DNA from: Ariolimax columbianus
Lineage: Eukaryota > Mollusca > Gastropoda > Stylommatophora > Arionidae
Assembly: GCA_036924085.1 (NCBI GenBank)
Contig: JAVGWX010000012.1
Span: forward strand, 1,089,001 to 1,153,000
Length of the DNA: 64,000 nucleotides
Direction: 5' to 3'
Shown: piece by piece, positions 21,161-33,232 of the stretch
Layout of the letters: every line of letters starts with the position of its first letter
Position numbering within the stretch: the stretch's first letter is position 1
Made by a program: the position numbers and the translations under genes
The notes under the pieces: generated by a model
Told to the model about the DNA's origin: nothing
Database searches by the model: none
The model's input: the letters and a program-made list of their open reading frames with translations, nothing else

Positions 21161-21164
21161 CCAA

Positions 21165-23262
21165 TCTATCGGGTCTCTCTCAACTTTCTCCTTGTCGCTC
21201 CGGTCTCTCTCAACTTTCTCCTTGTCGCTCGGGTCTCTCTCAACTTTCTCCTTGTCGCTCGGGTCTCTCTCAACTTTCTCCTTGTCGCTTGGATCTCTCT
21301 CAACTTTCTCTTATTCGCTCGGGTCTCTCTCAACGTTCTCCTTGTAGCTCGGGTCTCTCTCAATTTTCTCCTTGTCGCTCGGGTCTCTCTCAACTTTCTC
21401 CTTGTCGCTCGGGTCTCTCTCAACTTTCTCCTTGTCGCTCGGGTCTCTCTCAACTTTCTCCTTGTCGCTTGGTCTCTCTCAACTTTCTCCTTGTTGCTCG
21501 GGTCTCTCTCAACTTTCTCCTTGTCGCTCAGGTCTCTCTCAACTTTCTCCTTGTCGCTTGGGTCTCTCTCAACTTTCTCTTATTCGCTCGGGTCTCTCTC
21601 AACTTTCTCCTTGTCGCTCGGGTCTCTCTCAACTTTCTCCTTGTCGCTCGGGTCTCTCTCAACTTTCTCCTTGTCGCTCGGGTCTCTCTCAACTTTCTCC
21701 TTGTCGCTTGGGTCTCTCTCCACTTTCTCTTATTCGCTCGGGTCTCTCTCAACTTTCTCCTTGTCGCTCGGGTCTCTCTCAACTTTCTCCTTGTCGCTCG
21801 GGTCTCTCTCAACTTTCTCCTTGTCGCTTTGGTCTCTCTCAACTTTCTCTTATTCGCTCGGGTCTCTCTCAACTTACTCCTTGTCGCTCGGGTCTCTCTA
21901 AACTTTCTCCTTGTCGCTCGGGTCTCTCTCAACTTTCTCCTTGTCGCTTGGTCTCTCTCAACTTTCTTCTTGTCGCTCGGGTCTCTCTCAACTTTCTCCT
22001 TGTCGCTCGGGTCTCTCTCAACTTTCTCCTTGTCGCTCGGGTCTCTCTCAACTTTCTCCTTGTCGCTCGGATCTCTCTCAACTTTCTCTTATTCGCTCGG
22101 GTCTCTCTCAACTTTCTCCTTGTCGCTTGGGTCTCTCTCAACTTTCTCCTTGTCGCTTGGGTCTCTCTCAACTTTCTCCTTGTCGCTTGGTCTCTCTCAA
22201 CTTTCTCCTTGTCGCTTGGTCTCTCTCAACTTTCTCCTTGTCGCTTGGTATCTCTCAACTTTCTCCTTGTCGCTCGGGTCTCTCTCAACTTTCTCCTTGT
22301 CGCTCGGGTCTCTCTCAACTTTCTCTTATTCGCTCGGGTCTCTCTCAACTTTCTCCTTGTCGCTCGGGTCTCTCTCAACTTTCTCTTATTCGCCCGGGTC
22401 TCTCTCAACTTTCTCCTTGTCGCTCGGGTCTCTCTCAACTTTCTCTTATTCGCTCGGGTCTCTCTCAACTTTCTCCTTGTCGCTCGGGTCTCTCTCAACT
22501 TTCTCCTTGTCGCTTTGGTCTCTCTCAACTTTCTCTTATTCGCTCGGGTCTCTCTCAACTTACTCCTTGTCGCTCGGGTCTCTCTAAACTTTCTCCTTGT
22601 CGCTCGGGTCTCTCTCAACTTTCTCCTTGTCGCTTGGTCTCTCTCAACTTTCTTCTTGTCGCTCGGGTCTCTCTCAACTTTCTCCTTGTCGCTCGGGTCT
22701 CTCTCAACTTTCTCCTTGTCGCTCGGATCTCTCTCAACTTTCTCTTATTCGCTCGGGTCTCTCTCAACTTTCTCCTTGTCGCTCGGGTCTCTCTCAACTC
22801 TCTCCTTGTCGCTTGGTCTCTCTCAACTTTCTCCTTGTCGCTTGGTCTCTCTCAACTTTCTCCTTGTCGCTTGGTCTCTCTCAACTTTCTCCTTGTCGCT
22901 CGGGTCTCTCTCAACTTTCTCCTTGTCGCTCGGGTCCCTCTCAACTTTCTCTTATTCGCTCGGGTCTCTCTTAACTTTCTCCTTGTCGCTCGGGTCTCTC
23001 TCAACTTTCTCTTATTCGCCCGGGTCTCTCTCAACTTTCTCCTTGTCGCTCGGGTCTCTCTCAACTTTCTCTTATTCGCTCGGGTCTCTCTCAACTTTCT
23101 CCTTGTCGCTCGGGTCTCTCTCAACTTTCTCCTTGTCGCTAGGGTCTCTCTCAACTTTCTCTTATTCGCTCGGGTCTCTCTCAACTTTCTCCTTGTCGCT
23201 CGGGTCTCTTTCAACTTTCTCCTTGTCGCTCGGGTCTCTCTCAACTTTCTCCTTGTTGATCG
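21165..23262. repeat. Minisatellite, 30-bp units, ~686-bp higher-order repeat
   Basis: About 70 copies with core tctctcaactttctccttgt plus cgctcgggt, with 29-bp forms and a cttattcg variant. Landmarks recur at a fixed distance: actttcttct at 21961 and 22647, and cgctttgg at 21825 and 22511, both 686 bp apart. The variant cttattcgccc recurs at about 626 bp, as if a third block lost two units. The very long frames (up to 662 codons) are repeat peptides. Confidence 0.96.
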
Positions 23263-23264
23263 AC

Positions 23265-23770
23265 TGTTTCAATCCTCTTCTTATGTGTAACATGCTTCAC
23301 CCAAGCCCTCCTTTCCGGTGTACTCCCCACGACTCCCCTGCCTGGAGTGTACAAGCCTGAACTGACACCTGTAGTATAGGCACGCGCCAGCACGTGCTTA
23401 CAGAAAACAGAAAAGGATGGAGTGAAGGAGGAGGGGAGGGGGGAGGCTCCTCGTGGACCTGGGAGTTTTAACAGGTTTCTTCTACTGGGAGGGGGGAGGG
23501 GCTGTCGCAAGGAGGTCTGGTTAGGTGAGGTAGGCTCAGTGAAGAGGGTGGCACAGGCGTCGTGGCAGGGTTGATGTGAGAGTTTGCCGGCATGAGTTTA
23601 CAGTGGAATCGGGTCGGTCAACAAAGAGGGAGTGAGGAGTAAACATGGAGCAGAAATAAACAGGATTAGGGAGGAGATGGAGGTAGAGGCTGAGATAGAT
23701 GAGGTCTGAGGGCAGATGTGGAGGGCATCAAAAGGAGAAAAGGGAGTGGTTATTTGGCAGTCAAGTTGGT
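23265..23770. other. Low-copy segment, no recognised gene
   Basis: Unique sequence, purine-rich on the + strand after 23400 (gagggga-type words). No recognisable coding or RNA feature. Confidence 0.5.
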
Positions 23771-23774
23771 GCTT

Positions 23775-25685
23775 ATGTACGGGTGTGTGTGTGTTGTGTG
23801 ATAGTGCTGTGTGTGATAGTGCTGTGTGTGTGATAGTGCTGTGTACGTGTGATAATGCTGTTTGTGTGTGTGATATTGTTGTGTGTGTGTGATAGTGCTG
23901 TTTGTGTGTGTGATAGTGATGTGTGTGTGTGTGCGATAGTGATGTGTGTGTGATAGTGCTGTGTGTGTGTGATAGTGCTGTGTGTGTGTGATAGTGCTGT
24001 GTGTGTGTGATAGTGCTGTGTGTGTGTGATAGTGCTGGCTGTGTGTGTGTGTTCTGTGTGATAGTGATGTGTGTGTGATAGTGCTATGTGTGTGTGTGAT
24101 AGTGTTGTGTGTGTGTGTGTGATAGTGCTGTGTGTGTGATAGTGCTGTGTGTGTTCTGTGTGATAGTGCTGTGTGTGTTCTGTGTGATAGTGCTGTGTGT
24201 GTGTGTGTTCTGTGTGATAGTGCGGTTTGTGTGTGTGTTCTGTGTGATAGTGCTGTGTGTGTGTGTGTTCTGTGTGATAGCGCGGTGTGTGTGAATGTTC
24301 TGTGTGATAGTGCTGTGTGTGTATTCTGTGTGATAGCGCTATGTGTGTGTGTGTTCTGTGTGATAGTGCTCTGTGTGTGTGTGTTCTGTGTGATAGCGCT
24401 GTGTGTGTGTGTTCTGTGTGATAGTAATGTGTGAGTGATTAGTGTCAGTGATGTGTGTGAGGGTTGTGTGTGAGGGTTGTGTGTGAGGGTTGTGTGTGAG
24501 GGTTGTGTGTGAGTGTTGTGTGTGAGTGTTGTGTGTGAGTGTTGTCTGATAGGGTTGTGTATGTGATATTGTTGTGTGTGTGTGATAGTGCTGTGTGTGT
24601 GATAGTGCTGTGCGTGTTCTGTGTGATAGTGCTGTGTGTCTTCTGTGTGATAGTGCTGTGTGTGTGTGTGTGTGATAGTGCGGTTTGTGTGTGTAATATT
24701 GTGCGGTGTGTATTCTGTGTGATAGTGCTGTGTGTGTGTGTGTGTGTGTGTGTGTGATAGTGCGGTGTGTGTTCTGTGTAATATTGCTGTGTGTGTGTGT
24801 GATAGTGCGGTGTGTGTGTGTATGTGATAGTGTGGTGTGTGTGTAATAGTGCTGTGTGTGTGTGATAGTGCGGTGTGTGTGTGTCCTGTGTGATAGTGCG
24901 GTGTGTGTTCTGTGTGATAGTCCTGTGTGTGTGTATGTGTTCTGTGTGATAGTGATGTGTGTGTTTGTGTTCTGTATGATAATGCGGGTTGTGTGTTTTG
25001 TGTGATAATGAGGTTTGTGTGTTCTGTGTGATAGTGCTGTGTGTGTGTGTGTGTTCTGTGAGATAGTGCGGTGTGTGTGTTCTGTGTGATAGTGATGTGT
25101 GTGTTCTGTGTAATAGTGCTGTGTGTGTGTTCTATGTGATAGTGCTGTGTGTGTGTTCTGTGTGATTGTGCGGTGTGTGTGTGTGGTGTTCTGTATGATA
25201 GTGCTGTGTGTGTGTTCTGTGTGATAGTGCGGTTTGTGTGTGTGTTCTGTGTGATAGGGCTGTGTGTGTGTGTGTTCTGTGTGTTAGCTCGGTGTGTGTG
25301 TGTTCTGTGTGATAGTGCTGTGTGTGTATTCTGTGTGATAGCGCTATGTGTGTGTGTGTTCTGTGTGATAGTGCTGTGTGTGTGTGTGTTCTGTGTGATA
25401 GCGCTGTGTGTGTGTGTGTGTGTGTTCTGTGTGATAGTAATGTGTGAGTGATGTGTGTCAGTGATGTGTGTGAGTGTTGTGTGTGAGTGTTGTGTGTGAG
25501 TGTTGTGTTTGAGTGTTGTGTTTGAGTGTTGTGTGTGAGGGTTGTGTGTGAGTGTTGTGTGTGAGTGTTGTGTGTGAGGGTTGTGTGTGAGTGTTGTGTG
25601 TGAGAGTTGTGTGTGAGTGTTGTGTGTGAGTGTTGTGTGTGAGGGTTGTGTGTGAGGGTTGTGTGTGAGTGTTGTGTGTGGTGGT
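23775..25685. repeat. Complex TG-rich array (gtgtgatagtgctgtgtg)
   Basis: About 1.9 kb of (TG)n with periodic gatagtgctg and ttctgtgtgatag inserts. The landmark attctgtgtgatagcgctat occurs at 24323 and 25328, about 1,005 bp apart, which supports a block duplication. The right end (25440-25680) changes to gtgtgtgagtgttgt units. Confidence 0.94.
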
Positions 25686-25819
25686 ATGCTTGTCGGGACG
25701 ACTGAGAGGTGATGTATTTCTCTCTGCGTGTAATCCTCGACACTCTAGACCTGGCTTGATGGCACTTTCATTGTTGTATGAATGGTTTCCAGACTCAGAG
25801 GGTCGAGAGGGAGAATCCG

Positions 25820-27072
25820 CTCCAGATGTTGGGGGTCCCAGTCAGATGTAGGGGGTCCCTGTCCTGTCAGATGTAAGGGGTCCCTGTCAGATGTAGGGGG
25901 TCCCTGTCATATGTAGGGAATCCCTGTCAGATGTAGGGGGTCCCTGTCAGATGTAGGGGTCCCTGTCAGATGTAGGTGGTCCCTGTCAGATGTAAGTCGT
26001 CCCTGTCAGATGTAGGGAGTGCCTGTCAGATGTAGGGTGTCCCTGTCAGATGTAGAGGGTCCCTGTCTGATGTACGGGGTCCCTGTCAGATGTAAGTCGT
26101 CCCTGTCAGATGTAGGGGGTCCCTGTCAGATGTAAGTCGTCCCTGTCAGATGTAGGTGGTCCCTGTCAGATGAAAGTCGTCCCTGTCAGATGTAGGGGGT
26201 CCCTCTCAGATGTAGGGGGTCCCTGTCAGATGTAGGGGAGTCACTGTCAGATGTAGGAGGTCCCTGTCAGATGTAGGGGGTCCCTGTCAGATGTAGGGCG
26301 TCCCTGTCAGATGTAGTGGGTCTCTGTCAGATGTAGGGTGTCCCTGTCATATATAGGGGTCCCTGTCAGATGTAGGGGGTCCCTGTCAGATGTAGGGGGT
26401 CCCTGTCAGATGTAGGGAGTGCCTGTCAGATGTAGGGGTCCCTGTCAGATGTAGGTGGTCCCTGTCAGATGTAAGTCGTCCCTGTCAGATGTAGGGAGTG
26501 CCTGTCAGATGTAGGGGGTCCCTGTCAGATGTAGGGGGTCCCTGTCAGATGTAGGGGGTCCCTGTCAGATGTAAGGCGTCGCTGTCAGATGTAGTGGGTC
26601 TCTGTCAGATGTAGGGGGTCCCTGTCAGATGTAGGGGTCCCTGTCAGATGTAGGGGAGTCACTGTCAGATGTAGGAGGTCCCTGTCAGATGTAGGGGGTC
26701 CCTGTCAGATGTAGGGCGTCCCTGTCAGATGTAGTGGGTCTCTGTCAGATGTAGGGGGTCCCTGTCAGATGTAGGGGTCCCTGTCAGATGTAGGGGGTCC
26801 CTGTCAGATGTAGGGGGTACCTGTCAGATGTAGGGAGTGCCTGTCAGATGTAGGGTGTCCCTGTCAGATGTAGGGGGTCCCTGTCAGATGTAGGGGGTCC
26901 GTGTCAGATGTACGGGGTCCCTGTCAGATGTAGGGGGTCCCTGTCAGATGTACGGGGTCCCTGTCAGATGTAGGGGTCCCTGTCAGATGTAGGGTGTCCC
27001 TGTCAGATGTAGGGGGTCCCTGTCAGATGTAGGGGGTCCGTGTCAGATGTAGGGGGTCCCTGTCAGATGTAG
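25820..27072. repeat. Minisatellite, 20-bp units, ~418-bp higher-order repeat
   Basis: About 62 copies of ccctgtcagatgtagggggt with 19-bp variants. The rare variant tcactgtcag, followed by the same variant series, occurs at 26241 and 26659, about 21 units apart. Confidence 0.95.
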
Positions 27073-27079
27073 GTTTTTT

Positions 27080-27300
27080 TTTTTAATGAGTTGTAATTGT
27101 CAACCTATTTCTCTGCCTCATTCCTTCCCTCTTTCTCTCTCGCAAACCTACCCTCTTTCTCTCCCTCACCCCTTCCCTCTTTCTCTCCCTCACTCCTTCC
27201 CTCTTTCTCTCCTGCACTCCTTTCCACTTTCTCTCATCTATTATATATCCATTTATATTTTTGTCTCTTTCTATCGTTCCATCTTACACTCGTTCCTTAT
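27080..27300. repeat. Pyrimidine-rich repeat
   Basis: Short ctccctcactccttccctctttct units, about five copies, then unique DNA. Confidence 0.75.
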
Positions 27301-27419
27301 CCATATCCAGTAGCGAAGTGTGATGGTGATGTTAGGGTAAGCTGAGTCATGAACATAAAGGGCCATACTTAACGATGTCGAGAAAATGTAGAAAAATATT
27401 TGTTGTTTGTACTTGATGT

Positions 27420-28735
27420 TAGCTTAGACCCATGCTGTGGTTGTTAGCTGAGACCCTTGTTGTGGATGTGCTGGATGAGTTAGCTGAGACCCTTGTTGTG
27501 GATGTGCTGGATGAGTTAGCTGAGACCCTTGTTGTGGATGTTAGCTGAGACCCTTATTGTGGATGTTAGCTGAGACCCTTGTTGTGGATGTGCTCGATGA
27601 GTTAGCTGAGACCCTTGTTGTGGATGTGCTGGATGAGTTAGCTGAGACGCTTGTTGTGGATGTGCTGGATGAGTTAGCTGAGACTCATGGTGTGGGTGTT
27701 AGCTGAGACACTTGTTGTGGATGTGCTGGATGAGTTAGCTGAGACCCTTGTTGTGGATGTGCTGGATGAGTTAGCTGAGACCCTTGTTGTGGATGTGCTG
27801 GATGAGTTAGCTGAGACCCTTGTTGTGGATGTGCTGGATGAGTTAGCTGAGACCCATGCTGTGGACGTGCTAGATGTTACATGAGACCCATGCTGTGGAT
27901 GTACTAGATATGTTAGCTGAGACCCATGCTGTGGATGTGCTAGATGTTACATGAAACTCATGCTGTGGATGTACTAGATAAGTTAGCTGAGACCTATGCT
28001 GTGGATGTGCTAGATGAGTTAGCTGAGACCCATGCTGTGGGATGTACTAGATAAGTTAGCTGAGACCCATGCTGTGGATATACTAGAAAAGTTAGCTGAG
28101 ACCCATGCTGTGGACGTGCTAGATGTTACCTGAGACCCATGCTGTTGACGTGCTAGATGTTACCTGAGACCCATGCTGTGGACGTGCTAGATGTTACCTG
28201 AGACCCATGCTGTGGATGTGCTAGATGTTACCTGACCGAAGCTGTGGACGTGCTAGATGTTACCTGACCCATGCTGTGGACGTGCTAGATGTTACCTGAG
28301 ACCCATGCTGTGGATGTGCTAGATGTTACCTGAGACCCATGCTGTGGATGTGCTAGATGTTACCTGAGACCCATGCTGTGGATGTGCTAGATGTTACCTG
28401 AGACCCATGCTGTGGACGTGCTAGATGTTACCTGAGACCCATGCTGTGGACGTGCTAGATGTTACCTGAGACCCATGCTGTGGACGTGCTAGATGTTACC
28501 TGAGACCCATGCTGTGGACGTGCTAGATGTTACCTGAGACCCATGCTGTGGACGTGCTAGATGTTACCTGAGACCCATGCTGTGGACGTGCTAGATGTTA
28601 CCTGAGACCCATGCTGTGGACGTGCTAGATGTTACCTGAGACCCATGCTGTGGACGTGCTAGATGTTACCTGAGACCCATGCTGTGGACGTGCTAGATGT
28701 TACCTGAGACCCATGCCGTGGACGTGTCCCTGCAC
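27420..28735. repeat. Minisatellite, two subfamilies (36 bp then 34 bp)
   Basis: The left part (about 27435-27890) has 36-bp units, core tgtggatgtgctggatgagt, open in one frame. The right part (about 28090-28730) has 34-bp units, core tggacgtgctagatgttacc, almost identical to each other. Intermediates lie between. The right block looks recently homogenised. Confidence 0.95.
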
Positions 28736-28739
28736 AGTT

Positions 28740-29600
28740 GTCTACGTTTCCTGGTAAACCTGATCTGATCGTCTTTGTTTCATTTCTGAAATAAATATTT
28801 ATCACACTCTCGTTTATCGATGCTGAGCTGACTTACATGAAAGTTCCTTCTCTATTGAAATAGCCGCCAGACAGGATAGTCTATTATTGGTCATAGAATT
28901 AGACAGATGTGTTTGAGGTCTTGGTCAGTGTACTCATTGAACATCTGTAGTAACCGAACTCACTGGAAGAAAAAGAATCAGTTGTACCAGCTGACCCGTC
29001 TGTTCATTCACCATTTGGAGGTCGTTATCTACTAGGAAACCCAATAATTCAATCCAAGGTTTGTCATTGTCTTCTGAGCTGTCATATTGACCACTTCATT
29101 GTGTAGTGCTATAAAGTTAAACACTCTGGGGTATGTTTTTTAATTGTTTGAAATTGACTGTCAAGAAAAGATTTGTAGAAAATTCAAAAAACTAGTCAGT
29201 AAATTACCAAATTAACTTGAAATCATTACAAGAAACTGTTAGAGAGCCCTAGTCAAATGTTATTCAATTATATATCAGCCATCACTCTATGTGTCAACCC
29301 CCCCCCCCCCCCCCCCGCCCCTCTCTCTCCCTTCCCAATCCCAATTTTTTTTAAAGTTACGAATTTTTTACTGAATTTGTTTTACCTAACCTCCGCAAAA
29401 TGTTACATAAAAAATATCAACTTGTGGGTCAGAAATGGATTGACCGACAATCAGAGTGGAGTAGACAATATATGGAATATCTTATCATTCGTCAAATTAC
29501 TTGCTTTTTGTTCAAACTCAGCATCCGGGCATCAAATTGACTAAAAACTTCAGATGTGAATGCACAATCGTTACAATTCAACTAATGTACTCTGAAACAT
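28740..29600. other. Low-copy AT-rich segment
   Basis: About 860 bp of unique, AT-rich DNA with a C homopolymer near 29299-29316. No splice-bounded coding segment, TE domain or RNA gene was recognised. Confidence 0.5.
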
Positions 29601-29634
29601 GGATATTATTTCTGATGGAAGTATACAAATGAAC

Positions 29635-29855
29635 CTCTGTTTTATACAAACGTACCTCTGTTTTATACAACCGTACCTCTGTTTTATACAAACGTACCTC
29701 TGTTTTATACAAATGTACCTCTGTTTTATACAAATGTACCTCTGTTTTATACAAACATACCTCTGTTTTATACAAATGTACCTCTGTTTTATACAAATGT
29801 ACCTCTGTTTTATACAATTGTACCTCTGTTTTATACAAATGTACTTCTGTTTTCC
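29635..29855. repeat. Minisatellite, 21-bp units
   Basis: About ten copies of tgttttatacaaatgtacct(c). Open in both directions because the unit is a multiple of three. Confidence 0.93.
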
Positions 29856-29944
29856 AATTGCTTATACATTGCGATTCGCGTTAACAATTGTCGAACTATG
29901 GCATTAATGTTGGAGAGGATGATCACAGCTTCCACTTTGCTTAC

Positions 29945-30055
29945 TTTCACCCCCTTCCCTCCCCTCTCTCCCCTCTCCTCGTCCCTCCCCTCTCCCCTTT
30001 CCTCCCCTCCCCTCATCGATCCCATCCCCCCTCCCATCCCCTCCCAACCCACCCT
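29945..30055. repeat. Polypyrimidine tract
   Basis: About 110 bp of CT-rich sequence (tcccctctcc words). Confidence 0.85.
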
Positions 30056-30059
30056 GGAA

Positions 30060-30470
30060 TATCAGGTTATCTATTTTAAATAACAATAACCGTCGCAGGG
30101 TTGCTATGAGTTCTAACGGAACACTTTTGAATTGTATCACCTGTTCTAACAATAGAACTCCAGTCAGGGAAGGCCAATGGCTGGTTGGCTGTGGGAGCTG
30201 TATATGACCGTTCCCTAGTTACCAGTTGACCTGTTTGTTACTCTGTGTTAGTCTGAACGTAAACAGATTACCATCACGCTAGTAACTGATACATTTACTT
30301 GGCCGCTTCGCGCGTCTGCTAACATGTCACCACGCTCAAACACAGATGGCCATAACAATTTCTAATTGATTTCACATCTGTTTTATGCAAAGGAGTGTCT
30401 TCTTTCATTCTTCAAAACTGTTTGGGATAGCTCAGCCTATCTTGTCTATTCTAACGTTCCGCTACAGCTC
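30060..30470. other. Low-copy segment
   Basis: Unique sequence. No gene was recognised. Confidence 0.5.
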
Positions 30471-30474
30471 ATGT

Positions 30475-32045
30475 CTCTCTTCATCCACTTCTCTCCGTCT
30501 GTCCATGTCACTCTATCCTTCTCTCTCTACAATTCTCTTTTTATCTCAGTCACTCACAATCTATCTCTTTATACCTCTATATCTCTGTTTCCCGTTCTTC
30601 TCTTTCGCCACCTCTCTATGTCTCTTTCTATTTCTCATTCTCTTCATCACTCTCCGTCACTCTCCTTTTTATACCTCAATATATATCTCTCTCCCTTTCT
30701 CCTCTCCTACCGTCTCTCTCTTCATCTCTCTCCATCTCTCTGTCTGTTTTTCCGTCTCTCTCAATCTCTCACCGTCTCTGTCTCCATCAATATCCATCTC
30801 TCTCAGTCTCTGTATGTCTCATCTCTCTTTGTGTCTCTCTCCCTCTCTCTCTCACTCCATCTATCTATCTCCATCTCTATCTCCCTCTCTATCTCCATCT
30901 CTCTCTATCTCCATCTCTCTCTTTATCTCCATCTCTCTTTATGTACATCTCTCTCTATCTCTTTCCATCTCACTCCCTCTCTCTCTCCATCTCTCACTCA
31001 ATCTCTCTCCATCTCTCTATCTCCATCTCTCTCCATTTCTATCCATCTCTATCTCTCTCGCACTCTCTCCATCTCTCTCTCCCCTACTCTCTCCCTCTCT
31101 CTCCATCTCTCACCCCATCTCTCTCCATCCCTCTCCATCTCTCTTTATCTCCATCTCTCTCTGTCTCCATCTACCTCCATATCTCTCTCTCCATATCTCT
31201 CTCTCCATCTTTCTTTCCCTCTGTCTTTCTCCATCTCTCTCTCGATCTATCTCATCTCCCTCTGTTTCCATATATCTCCATCTCTCTCTCTCTATCTCTC
31301 TATCTCCCTCTCTCTCTCCATCTCTCTCCCTCTCTCTCCATCTCTCTCCCTCTCCATCTCTCCCTCTCCATCTCTCTCTCCATCTCTCTCCCTCTCTATC
31401 TCTCTCCATCTCACCCATCTCTCTCCATCTCTCTCCATCTCTCTCCATCTCTCTCCATCTCACCCATCTCTCTCCATCTCTCTCTCTCCATCTCTCTCCA
31501 TCTCACCCTCTCTCTCTCCATCTCACCCCATCTCTCTCCATCTCTCCATCTCTCTCCATCTCACCCCATCTCTCTCCCTCTCTCTCCATCTCACCCCATC
31601 TCTCTCCATCTCTCTCCATCTCACCCCATCTCTCTCCATCTCTCTCTCCATATCTCTCCATCTCACCGCATCTCTCTCCATCTCACCCCATCTCTCCATC
31701 TCTCTCACCCCATCTCTCTCCATCCCTCTCCATCTCTCTTTGTCTCCATCTCTCTCTGTCTCCATCTACCTCCATATCTCTCTCTCCATATCTCTCTCCA
31801 TCTTTCTTTCCCTCTGTCTTTCTCCATCTATCTCCATTTCTCTCTATATCCATCTCTCCATTTCTCTCTATCTCTGTCTATCTCCATCTATCGCATCTCT
31901 CTTTCTCTCCATCTCTCTCGTCTCTCCATCTCTCTCGTCTCTCTGTCTGTGTCAATGTCTCTCTTTGTGTCTCTCTCATATATATCCGTCATTTTCTCGA
32001 TATCTCTGTTAATCTGTCTCTATCTCACAAGATCTCCTCTCTCTT
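30475..32045. repeat. Long polypyrimidine array (ctctctccat)
   Basis: About 1.57 kb of ctctctccatctctct-type units with caccccatct variants. A block starting near ccatccctct at 31125 recurs at 31720 (595 bp apart) with the same following words, so part of it is a segmental duplication. The 548- and 636-codon frames are artefacts. Confidence 0.95.
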
Positions 32046-32099
32046 CTTCCTCTCTCCCTACCTCTGCATCTGTCGTCATCTCTATCTATGTGTCTTTCT

Positions 32100-32262
32100 C
32101 TGTCTAGCCTCCTCCTGTTACACCCCCCCCCCCTTCTCAGATTGCGCGGAGAATACGAGGTTGAGTCGCGTGCAGACAACGTGCCGCTCGCGTGCGTGTA
32201 TCCCTCTGTGCCGCGTGCTAAACATTGACCTCCTCTCATCTTGTCTCCCACGAACTGCAACA
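32100..32262. other. Short GC-richer low-copy island
   Basis: Unique, CpG-containing sequence (about 32140-32220) after a C-rich run. No coding call is made. Confidence 0.35.
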
Positions 32263-32264
32263 AC

Positions 32265-32445
32265 CACACACCACCAGGTGACAGCCCCGGCCTGAGTTAG
32301 CACCCACACCAGGTGACAGCCCCGGCCTGAGTTAGCACCCACACCAGGTGACAGCCCCGGCCTGAGTTAGCACACACCACCAGGTGACAGCCCCGGCCTG
32401 AGTTAGCACACACCACCAGGTGAGAGCCCCGGCCTGAGTTAGCAC
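32265..32445. repeat. Minisatellite, ~35-bp units
   Basis: About five copies with core accaggtgacagccccggcc followed by tgagttagcac. Confidence 0.92.
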
Positions 32446-32654
32446 CCGCATTAGCCCTGGCTAGGGTTAGTGTAAGTGTCAATGATTGTGTGTCATGTAG
32501 CTAGATTTGTGTAAGTGTCAAGATTGTGTCTCATGTAGCTACATCTACATTAGCCGTGTCTCGCTAACTGTTATCTCACTAACGAACAGATGAGGACCCC
32601 AGAGGTTCCTCTCTGCTGGTGGTGTAAACTGTTTCCTGGGCACGCGGAGATCAT

Positions 32655-32930
32655 AAACTACACGCCTGTTTGACAATCATAAACTACACGCCTGTTTGAC
32701 AATCATAAACTACACGCCTGTTTGATAATCATAAACTACACGCCTGTTTGACAATCATAAACTACACGCCTGTTTGACAATCATAAACTACACGCCTGTT
32801 TGACAATCATAAACTAGACGCCTGCTTGAGAATCCTAAACTACACGCCTGTTTGACAATCATAAACTAGACGCCTGCTTGAGAATCATAAACTAGACGCC
32901 TGTTTGAGAATCATAAACTAGACATTTGTC
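32655..32930. repeat. Minisatellite, 26-bp units
   Basis: About ten copies of cataaactacacgcctgttt(gacaat), with tagac variants on the right. Confidence 0.92.
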
Positions 32931-32934
32931 CCGT

Positions 32935-33159
32935 TCGGCTGACGGCTCAATTCACTGGCTCACTCTGGCCATAAATTGAAGGTCTGCCTCGACTACTCTA
33001 AATTGGACGTTGTGCTCAGCTGGTGGATTAACGCCCTACCCGGACATCGATTGGCCCGCTGCCTGGACGATCGTGCACGTGATTAACTGGAAGTCATTGA
33101 TGAGATTGATTAGGAACAGAGGTCAAAGCGTGTTTGGGTCCTGGAGTTAGCGGATCGCC
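32935..33159 (+). promoter_or_regulatory. Candidate promoter / 5' UTR of a DPP-like isoform
   Basis: This low-copy segment lies directly upstream of the proposed first coding exon. It contains an inverted CCAAT word (attgg, 33050-33054) and a canonical E-box cacgtg (33076-33081). An in-frame TAG at 33148-33150 closes the upstream frame, so the ATG at 33160 would be the start. No TATA box or mapped start site is visible. Support depends entirely on the exon call. Confidence 0.3.
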
Positions 33160-33183
33160 ATGGTGGCCCTGGATGCCTCACAG
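33160..33183 (+). CDS. Candidate first coding exon of a DPP6/DPP10-like gene (MVALDASQ)
   Basis: The ATG sits in a strong initiation context (gccATGg), with an in-frame stop 12 nt upstream. Eight codons (MVALDASQ) end in CAG, directly followed by a gtaagc donor at 33184, i.e. phase 0. The exon at 54131 also begins in phase 0, so splicing gives [20 protein letters not shown]. In vertebrate DPP6 and DPP10, several alternative short first exons encode different cytoplasmic N termini and join at exactly this place, just before the ELVGSNPPQRNWKG-type sequence, often with Q or K as the preceding residue. What is seen is the ATG, frame and donor. That they belong to the same gene is inference, and a chance match is possible because the exon is so short. 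The 13-bp minisatellite begins about 50 bp after the donor. Confidence 0.45.
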
Positions 33184-33232
33184 GTAAGCTGTCGTCTCTT
33201 GGTAAGGCCACGTATGTCAAACTTCTTCTCCT

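Noticed and set aside
21372..23360. 662-codon open frame (and overlapping frames of 432, 459 and 134 codons)
   Set aside because: A 30-bp, stop-free unit keeps several frames on both strands open. The peptide is a pure repeat with no start context or domain.
30366..32295. 548-, 636- and 388-codon Ser/Leu-rich frames
   Set aside because: Translation of a polypyrimidine array in all three frames; low-complexity artefact.
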